This document shows positions 7,501 through 13,359 of a stretch of 22,425 bases of DNA, piece after piece. Below the pieces are notes generated by a model that was not told the DNA's origin, did no database searches, and was given only the letters and a program-made list of their open reading frames with translations. The translations under genes and the position numbers were made by a program. This DNA comes from Parcubacteria group bacterium (GTDB lineage Bacteria; Patescibacteriota; Minisyncoccia; UBA6257; JAAZHW01): positions 1-22,425 of the forward strand of contig JAAZHW010000045.1 of NCBI GenBank assembly GCA_012510515.1. Direction: 5' to 3'. Positions within the stretch are counted from its first letter, which is position 1. Every line of letters starts with the position of its first letter.

Positions 7501-7532
7501 AAACCCGCTGTTGGCTTTTTGCCCGCGGGTTT
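7501..7532 (-). terminator. Rho-independent terminator of the 182-residue orphan gene
   Basis: AAACCCGC (7501-7508) pairs with GCGGGTTT (7525-7532), with an internal GGC/GCC pairing in the loop. On the minus strand the stem is followed by TTCTTTTTTT, 8 bases after the gene's stop codon. Confidence 0.8.
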
Positions 7533-7539
7533 AATTTTT

Positions 7540-8088
7540 TTAGGATATTACATGCATTTCCAGGTAATTAATTGCCTGAATCATAGGTCTGGCATGCGAT
7601 GTTATGAAGTTCTTAGCCTGTTGGCTAATGACATCATATACATTAAGGTTTTCCATTCCAGAGAAGCCCCAACCGCCTTTACGATCATTCTTTGCCTTTT
7701 TCCAGTGAGAAACTGGAAAAGTCCACAATCCATAAATGTTACCTAAGAAAACATCATCTTCAGTAACTGTTTGGCCTTTTGATGTCCTATTCCAGCCATA
7801 TTCATCACGGCCGGCGTTGATGAAATGCGCTTGAAGCGTCCGCAGATTATCAAGTATATGGTCATACCGGTGATTATAATTAACACTACTAAATGTTTTA
7901 ATAATGTCATATACTCCTTCTCGGTCGTACCATTTTGATACTGCGTCAAAAAAGTAGACGATTGCGGTGAGCGGATCATTTGATTTTGAGGTTTGCTCAA
8001 GAGTCTCGCGGAGTTGCTGTAATTCCGGCATTATCATCGCAAGTTTTTTCTTTGGCTTTACAAAAAAGGCCCTGATTCTTTTTTTCAT
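7540..8088 (-). CDS. Orphan protein of unknown function, GC-richer than its surroundings
   Basis: I do not recognise this 182-residue protein. It has no signal peptide or membrane segment. A basic N-terminus (MKKRIRAFFVKPKKK) is followed by a mostly helical, Trp/Tyr/His-rich body, with WYDREGVYD near 53, HRYDHILDNLR near 75 and a Gly/Trp-rich patch KKGGWGFSG-like near 140. Four 60-base lines counted inside it (7621, 7801, 7861, 7921) hold 99 G/C of 240, against 14-15 of 60 in typical lines of neighbours (3241, 13801). It also has what most genes here lack: a perfect promoter, a Shine-Dalgarno (AAAGGGA, 7 bases before ATG) and its own terminator. Composition and self-contained layout suggest acquisition by transfer; function is unknown. 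Confidence 0.75.
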   Translation of the reverse strand: MKKRIRAFFVKPKKKLAMIMPELQQLRETLEQTSKSNDPLTAIVYFFDAVSKWYDREGVYDIIKTFSSVNYNHRYDHILDNLRTLQAHFINAGRDEYGWNRTSKGQTVTEDDVFLGNIYGLWTFPVSHWKKAKNDRKGGWGFSGMENLNVYDVISQQAKNFITSHARPMIQAINYLEMHVIS

Positions 8089-8141
8089 AATAATTCCCTT
8101 TCGTTTTTATTAAATTGTTAAAGATATTAATTACTTTATAT

Positions 8142-8170
8142 ATTATAACAAATAAATTACATTTTGTCAA
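8142..8170 (-). promoter_or_regulatory. Perfect consensus sigma-70 promoter of the orphan gene
   Basis: On the minus strand TTGACA (8165-8170), a 17-base spacer and TATAAT (8142-8147). The predicted transcript starts near 8135, giving a leader of about 46 bases ending in AAAGGGAATTATT before the ATG. The leader closely resembles that of the gene at 19915. Confidence 0.88.
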
Positions 8171-8378
8171 TAGTAAAGTAGAAAAATAAAATAGCTTTAT
8201 TTTAAGCTATTATTACTTAATTTTAGGAAAATTTTCTTTTGTTTTTTTAAAATAAGGTTTGATTGATGTTTTGATTATTAAAACTTTTTAATTTTTGTCG
8301 AAAAATGAATATTAATTAATAACTGAGCATTGAACTGAAGTAAAGCTTGAAGCGAACGAGAATTCGTGAAATTTTGAC

Positions 8379-8468
8379 TGGCGGAGGAGGTGAGATTCGA
8401 ACTCACGAGGCCGTTTCCGACCTAACGGTTTTCAAGACCGTCCCTTTCAACCACTCAGGCACTCCTCC
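8379..8468 (-). tRNA. tRNA-Ser (anticodon UGA), CCA encoded
   Basis: The minus strand reads acceptor GGAGGAG, D arm CCTGAGTGG..., anticodon arm ACGGT-CTTGAAA-ACCGT (UGA), the long type II variable arm (TAGGTCGGAAACGGCCT), T arm with GTTCGAATC, acceptor CTCCTCC, discriminator G and an encoded CCA at 8379-8381. Long variable arm plus UGA fits serine. Confidence 0.95.
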
Positions 8469-8622
8469 TTTGTTGTTATTAAAATTTTAAAAGTTTTATT
8501 TTATTTTTTTCTTTTTTAATTTAAGTATTTTTTATCTTTTTTTATTTTATAATAATATTTATTTTTTTCAAATTAATAAGCGGTTATTTTAAGTAGAATG
8601 AAAAGATAGTGGTGAAATATTG

Positions 8623-9035
8623 TAGTTTTCGCTGTTACGCGAGAGGTTTTATTGCTAAAAGCCGTGGGATCCTTCATCCTCCTCGGCGGGCAGGAGTTGA
8701 AGCCTGCCTGCCGATAGGCAGGTTCAGGATGACATTGGTGAAAGTGTCATTCTGAGTGAAACGAAGAATCCCATGCAATGCAGTGATTGCTGATTATTGC
8801 TAAAAGCCGTAGGATCCTTCGCCTGCCTGCCGGCAGGCAGGGGCTAAAGTCCTCAGGATGACATTGGAAAACGACAGTCATAGTTGCTATTGCTGAAAGC
8901 CGAGGAATCCTTAGGATGACGGGTGTAATTGTCATTCTGAGTGAAACGAAGAATCCCATCCACAGCAATGATAGTCGCTTATTGGTTGGTATGGGATCTT
9001 TCGCCTGCCAGCCGTAGGAGGGCCATCAGGATGAC
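8623..9035. repeat. Block of four dispersed MITE/REP-like repeat units
   Basis: Units lie at about 8623-8732, 8746-8862, 8875-8920 and 8931-9035. A full unit starts GTCATTCTGAGTGAAACGAA, continues GAATCCCAT, a variable TGATTGCTGATTATTGCT part, GCCGTRGGATCCTTC, a CCTGCCTGCC...GGCAGGCAGG palindrome, and ends TCAGGATGAC, so the outer ends are inverted repeats of each other. No protein is supported in the block; open frames here are translated repeat. Such CATTCTGAGTGAAACGAAGAATCC elements are widespread in CPR and other genomes. The stretches 8171-8378 and 8469-8622 around tRNA-Ser are AT-rich with nothing recognisable. Confidence 0.85.
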
Positions 9036-9062
9036 ACTAGAAAGTGAAAAAGAGTTTAATTT

Positions 9063-9092
9063 TTGCATTTTTTATTACTTTTGTTTTATAAT
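9063..9092 (+). promoter_or_regulatory. Predicted leaderless promoter of the methyltransferase-EndoQ-tgt-queH unit
   Basis: TTGCAT (9063-9068), an 18-base spacer and TATAAT (9087-9092); the -10 box ends 7 bases before the ATG at 9100. It sits just after the end of the repeat block. Confidence 0.6.
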
Positions 9093-9099
9093 TAAAGGA

Positions 9100-9657
9100 A
9101 TGATTAGCGAAAAATTTTTACTAATTATTTTATTTGTTTTTCAGATTGTTTTTCTGATTTTTTGTTTATTTTTAATTATTTTTTTCATTATGCTAATTTT
9201 TTATTTAATAAAAACGGGCGTACCATTTGTTAAATCAGAAAAAAATATTTTAGAAAAAATTAAAAAATTAGACGTTTTAAAAGATGGAATGGTAGTGGCT
9301 GATTTAGGTTCGGGTGACGGAAGTTTTTTATATTTTTTAGCCAAAGATTATCCTCATATTCAATTTATTGGTTATGAAATTAATCCAATACTTTATCGAT
9401 TTTCTAAAAATTTTCAACAACTTCCCAATTTAAAATTTTATCGTCAAGATTTTTTTAAAATAGATTTAAGCCAATTTGATTGTCTTTATCTTTTTTTATA
9501 TCCCTCAATTTTAGAAAAAATATTACCAAAAATACAAAAAGAAGCGAAAAAAAATTGTTATATTGTTACCAACTCATTTGATTTTAAAAAATTAGAACCA
9601 GTAAAAAAAATTATTTCTTCAAGGCCGCTTTCTAGTGTTTATATTTATCAATTATGA
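9100..9657 (+). CDS. Membrane-anchored class I SAM-dependent methyltransferase
   Basis: The 185-residue protein has one strong N-terminal hydrophobic anchor (about residues 5-37) and a short Rossmann-type methyltransferase domain. Motif I is VVADLGSGDG (D68-L-G-S-G-D73-G), motif II has the acidic ribose-binding E93 in FIGYEINPILY, and a following QDFFKIDLSQFDCLYLFLYP stretch fits motifs III/IV. The substrate is unknown; the anchor suggests a membrane-located or lipid-type acceptor. The frame stays open upstream to 8941, but that part is translated repeat, and the ATG at 9100 follows a good promoter by 7 bases, so I start there. The stop TGA overlaps the start of the next gene (ATGA), indicating translational coupling. 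Confidence 0.82.
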   Translation: MISEKFLLIILFVFQIVFLIFCLFLIIFFIMLIFYLIKTGVPFVKSEKNILEKIKKLDVLKDGMVVADLGSGDGSFLYFLAKDYPHIQFIGYEINPILYRFSKNFQQLPNLKFYRQDFFKIDLSQFDCLYLFLYPSILEKILPKIQKEAKKNCYIVTNSFDFKKLEPVKKIISSRPLSSVYIYQL

Positions 9658-10925
9658 AAATAGTGGCAGACTTTCATATTCACTCGCGTTTTTCGCGAGC
9701 TACGGCTCACGATATTACAATTAAAAATTTATCTCAATGGATGAAGAAAAAAGGAGTGAATCTTTTAGGAACGGGTGATTTCACTCATCCAATGTGGTTT
9801 AAAGAATTAAAAGAAAATTTAGAACCGGCTGAAGAGGGATTATATCGTTTGAAAGGCGACAATGATGAAAAAAATATTAGCCGGTTTATTTTAACAACTG
9901 AATTATCTTGTATTTATTCGCAAGGTGGAAAAGGCAGGAGAATTCATTTAGTGGTTTTAGCGCCATCGCTGGAAGTAATACAAAAAATTAATATTGCTTT
10001 AAGTTGGCAAGGGAATTTACAATCTGATGGGCGGCCTATTTTGGGATTATCTGCTATTGAATTAGTAAAATTACTTTTTTCTATTTCGCCTGATATTGTG
10101 ATTATTCCGGCTCATATTTGGACGCCGTGGTTTTCTCTTTTTGGTTCAATGTCTGGTTTTGATACAGTTGAAGAATGTTTTGGCGAATGGGCAAATAAAA
10201 TTTTTGCCATTGAAACAGGGCTTTCATCTGATCCACAAATGAATTGGCGATTATCGCAATTAGATAATTTTTCAATTACTTCTAATTCGGATTCTCATTC
10301 AGTACCTAAAATTGCTAGAGAAGCTAATGTTTTTAATACTGAATTATCCTATTTTAAAATTATTGAAGCAATTAAAAGTGGTATTCCTGTTAATTATTCA
10401 AAAGATTCAAGTCAATTTCTTTATACGATTGAATTTTATCCCGAGGAAGGAAAATATCATTACGATGGGCATCGATTATGTAATGTTTGTTTATCACCTG
10501 TTGAGGCAAAAAAAATAAATAACATTTGTCCAAAGTGTCATCGGCCATTAACAATTGGAGTGATGCATCGAGTAGAAGATTTAGCTGATAGACCAGTTGA
10601 TTATAAACCTTCTAATCGACCACCATTTAAAAAATTAGTGCCTCTATTAGAAATTATTGCTGAAGTGATGAATTCAACAGTGGCTGCTAAAAAAGTTCAA
10701 AATGAATTTGAACGTTTAATAAATATTTTTAGAGATGAAATATCAATTTTAACAGATATTTCAATAAAAGATATTGAAGCAGAATCGGATTATAAATTAG
10801 CGGAAGCAATAAAAAGAGTGCGAGAAAATAAATTAGTAATTTCACCGGGATTTGATGGTGAATATGGTAAAGTAAAAATATTTGCTGATGATGAGATAGT
10901 GACAAGAAATAATTCTCTTTTTTAA
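9654..10925 (+). CDS. Endonuclease Q-like PHP-domain nuclease with zinc finger
   Basis: This 423-residue protein starts ADFHIHSRFSRATAHD, with metal-binding H8 and H10 of a PHP phosphoesterase domain, and continues GTGDFTHP, LTTELSCIY, RRIHLVVLAP, IIPAHIWTPWFSLFGSMSGFD and SNSDSHS, the order seen in endonuclease Q (EndoQ). A CxxC...CxxC zinc ribbon at C276/C279 and C292/C295 is followed by GVMHRVEDLADRP, also typical of EndoQ. EndoQ nicks DNA 5' of deaminated bases (uracil, hypoxanthine, xanthine) and starts repair; activity here is inferred from family. A helical tail (about 330-423) follows. It overlaps the methyltransferase by 4 bases and precedes tgt by 15. Confidence 0.86.
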   Translation: MKIVADFHIHSRFSRATAHDITIKNLSQWMKKKGVNLLGTGDFTHPMWFKELKENLEPAEEGLYRLKGDNDEKNISRFILTTELSCIYSQGGKGRRIHLVVLAPSLEVIQKINIALSWQGNLQSDGRPILGLSAIELVKLLFSISPDIVIIPAHIWTPWFSLFGSMSGFDTVEECFGEWANKIFAIETGLSSDPQMNWRLSQLDNFSITSNSDSHSVPKIAREANVFNTELSYFKIIEAIKSGIPVNYSKDSSQFLYTIEFYPEEGKYHYDGHRLCNVCLSPVEAKKINNICPKCHRPLTIGVMHRVEDLADRPVDYKPSNRPPFKKLVPLLEIIAEVMNSTVAAKKVQNEFERLINIFRDEISILTDISIKDIEAESDYKLAEAIKRVRENKLVISPGFDGEYGKVKIFADDEIVTRNNSLF

Positions 10926-10940
10926 CTTTAATTATTTTTT

Positions 10941-12104
10941 ATGTTTCAATTATTAAAAAAATCTAAAAAATCAGAAGCTCGATTGGGCGAAGTAAAAACA
11001 GCGTCAGGAAAATTTTTTACTCCAGCTTTTATGCCCATTGCTACTTGGGGTAGTGTTAAGGGTTTAACGCCAGACGATTTAAAAAAAATAGGAGCAGAAA
11101 TTATTTTAGCTAATACTTACCATCTTTTTCAGCGTCCCGGTGATGAAGTGATCAAAAACACAGATAGTTCTTATTTAAAATCAACCGAAAAGAAAAAAAT
11201 CCCTTTTCAGCAATTAAAACAAAAAGGACTGCATTCTTTTATGCATTGGTATAAGCCAATTTTAACAGATTCTGGTGGTTATCAAGTTTTTTCTTTATCG
11301 CGTTTTAAAAAAATAAGTTTAGCCGGCGTTGAATTTAATTCGGAAATTGATGGTCAAAAAATTTTTTTATCGCCCGAAAAAGCATTAGAAATTCAAAAAA
11401 ATTTGAATTCGGATATTTGTATGGTTTTGGATTATTGTATTGGTTATAAAGCATCAAAAAAAGAAGTGGAAAAATCAGTAGCCATAACAAGTTTGTGGGC
11501 AGAGCGGAGTAAAAAATATGCGCAAAAAATTAATTTTTCCAATTTAATTTTTGGTATTGTTCAAGGTGGCGTTTTTAAAGATTTAAGAGAAAAAAGTTTA
11601 GCCAATCTTTTAAAATTAGATTTTGATGGTTATGCTATTGGTGGATTATCTGTTGGTGAACCAGAGAAAAAAATGAAAGAAATTGTTAGTTGGTTGGCGC
11701 CGAAATTACCAGAAGAAAAACCAAGATATTTAATGGGAGTAGGCTATCCAGAACAAATTTTAGAAATGATAAAATATGGCGTGGATATGTTTGATTGTGT
11801 TATTCCAACTCGACATGCGCGTCACGGTGAATTATTTATTCGCAATGATAAAAAAATTATAAAAAATGGTAAAGTTGATTATCAAATTATTGAAATTGGT
11901 AAAAGTAAATATAAAGCAGCTAATGTTTTATTAGATAAATATTGTGATTGTGAAACTTGTCAAAAATATTCTTTAGCTTATTTACACCATCTTTATAAAA
12001 ATAACGAACTTTTATATCATCGATTGGCAAGTATTCATAATTTAAAATTTTATTTAGATTTAATAAGAGAGATTCGTTTGGCAATTAAAAATGGCCGATT
12101 ATAA
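10941..12104 (+). CDS. tgt: tRNA-guanine transglycosylase (queuine tRNA-ribosyltransferase)
   Basis: The 387-residue TIM-barrel enzyme exchanges G34 of GUN-anticodon tRNAs for preQ1 (bacterial type) or a salvaged queuine-like base. Visible signatures: FMPIATWGSVKGLTPDDL and LANTYHL at the N-terminus, D110-SGGYQVFSL (catalytic Asp), FGIVQGGV, YAIGGLSVGEP, and MFDCVIPTRHARHG with nucleophile D285. The zinc site is C335-x-C337-xx-C340 plus a downstream His in SIHNLKFYL. Between RPGDEVIKN and GLHSFMHW, about 20 extra Lys/Ser-rich residues (near 73-93) are inserted compared with standard enzymes. The C-terminus is complete. It is followed 17 bases later by queH. Confidence 0.95.
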   Translation: MFQLLKKSKKSEARLGEVKTASGKFFTPAFMPIATWGSVKGLTPDDLKKIGAEIILANTYHLFQRPGDEVIKNTDSSYLKSTEKKKIPFQQLKQKGLHSFMHWYKPILTDSGGYQVFSLSRFKKISLAGVEFNSEIDGQKIFLSPEKALEIQKNLNSDICMVLDYCIGYKASKKEVEKSVAITSLWAERSKKYAQKINFSNLIFGIVQGGVFKDLREKSLANLLKLDFDGYAIGGLSVGEPEKKMKEIVSWLAPKLPEEKPRYLMGVGYPEQILEMIKYGVDMFDCVIPTRHARHGELFIRNDKKIIKNGKVDYQIIEIGKSKYKAANVLLDKYCDCETCQKYSLAYLHHLYKNNELLYHRLASIHNLKFYLDLIREIRLAIKNGRL

Positions 12105-12121
12105 CATTAAAAAATTTTTTT

Positions 12122-12733
12122 ATGAATGATAAATTAGAAATTGAAGAAAAGTTGAAACAAAAAATAACACCAAAACCGAAATTGATTTTACATATTTGTT
12201 GCGCAGTTTGCGGCGCTTATTTGATAGATCTTTTAAAAAATCAGTTTGAAATAATATTATATTTTTATAATCCGAATATTTGGCCAAAAGAAGAATATGA
12301 TAAACGTTTGAAAGAGGCGGAAAAATTAGCTGAAATTTATCAAATAAATTTTCAAGAAGGAGAATATAATTATGATTTATGGTTAGAGAAGGTAAGGGGG
12401 TGGGAAAGCGAACCAGAGGGTGGTAAGCGTTGTCTAATTTGTTTTAGAGAGCGATTAGAAAAAACAGCGGAAATAGCTAAAAAGGAAAAATCTTTATATT
12501 TTACAACAACATTGGCTATTAGCCCATTTAAAGATGAAAAAGTTTTAGATGAAATAGCAACTTTAATTGCTAAGGAAAATAATTTAATATTTTTACCTTT
12601 GTCAGAATTTGGTGATAAAAAAGAATTATGGAAAAAAACTCAAGAATTATCTAAGAAATACGAACTTTATCATCAAAAATATTGTGGTTGTCAATTTAGT
12701 TTTCGGCCAACAAAAAAAGAAAAAGATTTGTAG
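12122..12733 (+). CDS. queH: Epoxyqueuosine reductase, QueH type (DUF208)
   Basis: This 203-residue protein matches QueH, the non-cobalamin enzyme that reduces epoxyqueuosine to queuosine in tRNA. It has the N-terminal pair C26-C27 with C30 in LHICCAVCG, the YFYNPNIWPKEEYDKR stretch, C104-xx-C107 in GGKRCLICFRERL (with the N-terminal pair forming the Fe-S/metal site of the family), TTTLAISPFKD, and the C-terminal YCGCQFS (C188, C190). Length is typical (about 190-220). The pairing with tgt supports the role. QueA, which makes the epoxy precursor, is not in the window. Confidence 0.92.
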   Translation: MNDKLEIEEKLKQKITPKPKLILHICCAVCGAYLIDLLKNQFEIILYFYNPNIWPKEEYDKRLKEAEKLAEIYQINFQEGEYNYDLWLEKVRGWESEPEGGKRCLICFRERLEKTAEIAKKEKSLYFTTTLAISPFKDEKVLDEIATLIAKENNLIFLPLSEFGDKKELWKKTQELSKKYELYHQKYCGCQFSFRPTKKEKDL

Positions 12734-12751
12734 GAAAAATAGAGTAGCGGC

Positions 12752-12786
12752 GTGGCGGCGAAATTCTTTTAGAATTTCGCCGCCAC
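12752..12786. terminator. GGCGG hairpin after queH
   Basis: A perfect 15-base inverted repeat (GTGGCGGCGAAATTC / GAATTTCGCCGCCAC) with loop TTTTA lies 19 bases after the queH stop. No U-tract follows, so termination is possible but unproven. A near copy lies after the Clp-like gene at 15881. Confidence 0.55.
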
Positions 12787-12808
12787 ACATTAGTTTAACT
12801 CAATAACT

Positions 12809-12969
12809 TCAGGCTACGCCTGCCCGCCAAGAGGCGGGTTCAGGATGACATTGAAACCCCGCAGTCATTCTGAGTGAAACGAAGAATCCCATCCACAGCG
12901 GTGATTGCTGATTATTGCTGAAAATCCATGGGATCATTCAGGCTTCGCCTGCCTACCGGTAGGCAGGTT
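12809..12969. repeat. Dispersed repeat block 2
   Basis: A partial unit (12809-12850, ending TTCAGGATGACA) is followed by a near-full unit from GTCATTCTGAGTGAAACGAA at 12864 to the palindrome GCCTGCCTACCGGTAGGCAGG ending near 12967. The internal TGATTGCTGATTATTGCT piece matches the unit at 8746-8862. Its right edge provides the region of the promoter for the next gene. Confidence 0.85.
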
Positions 12970-12977
12970 TATAATAG

Positions 12978-13006
12978 TTGGCGAAAAAAAGAAAAAGATT
13001 TATAAT
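12978..13006 (+). promoter_or_regulatory. Predicted leaderless promoter of the Clp-like unit
   Basis: TTGGCG (12978-12983), a 17-base spacer and TATAAT (13001-13006), ending 6 bases before the ATG at 13013. A second TATAAT is at 12970-12975. Confidence 0.55.
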
Positions 13007-13012
13007 GAATTT

Positions 13013-13357
13013 ATGGAAAATTCCATTTTTGTTTATTTATTTTCAGCCATTATTAATAGAATAGTGTGTTTTGTTAAAGATTGGTATCCGAATACTTTTT
13101 TTAAATTTTGGAATTTTTTGTTGAATACTTTAAAGCAATTAGATAAAACTTTTGCTATTAAAATAACAATTCGTCATTGGTTAAAGCCTTTATATCAAGA
13201 TGAAACAATTATTGGTTATATTTTGGGTTTTATTTTTCGAACCATCAGGATTATTTTAGCAGTTTTAATCTATTTAACGATTTTTATTATTGTGATGTCT
13301 TTGTATTTAATTTGGGCTGCTACGCCTATATTTTTAATTATTAAAACATTTATTTAA
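13013..13357 (+). CDS. Small membrane protein upstream of the Clp-like ATPase, function unknown
   Basis: This 114-residue protein has an amphipathic, Trp/Phe-rich N-terminal half and a strongly hydrophobic region from about residue 67 to 113 that could form two membrane helices. A motif HWLKPLYQDETIIGYILGFIFR joins the halves. I recognise no named family. The frame is open upstream to 12905, but that part is translated repeat (LPVGR-type), and TATAAT ends 6 bases before the ATG at 13013, so I take that start. Only 2 bases separate it from the next gene, so the two proteins are probably made together and may form a membrane complex. Confidence 0.75.
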   Translation: MENSIFVYLFSAIINRIVCFVKDWYPNTFFKFWNFLLNTLKQLDKTFAIKITIRHWLKPLYQDETIIGYILGFIFRTIRIILAVLIYLTIFIIVMSLYLIWAATPIFLIIKTFI

Positions 13358-13359
13358 CT

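Noticed and set aside
7326..7746. Two plus-strand open frames (81 and 87 codons)
   Set aside because: They run across the terminator and the antisense of the orphan gene, have no ribosome-binding signal and no plausible protein character.
8747..8968. Minus-strand open frame of 73 codons with CLPAGRRR
   Set aside because: It is translated repeat DNA from the block at 8623-9035; the LPAGR-type motif is typical of such false genes.
8623..9035. CRISPR array
   Set aside because: Repeats are long, palindromic, unevenly spaced and in both orientations, without unique spacers of constant length.
12609..12806. Plus-strand 65-codon frame overlapping the end of queH
   Set aside because: Out-of-frame with queH and running into the GGCGG hairpin; no support.
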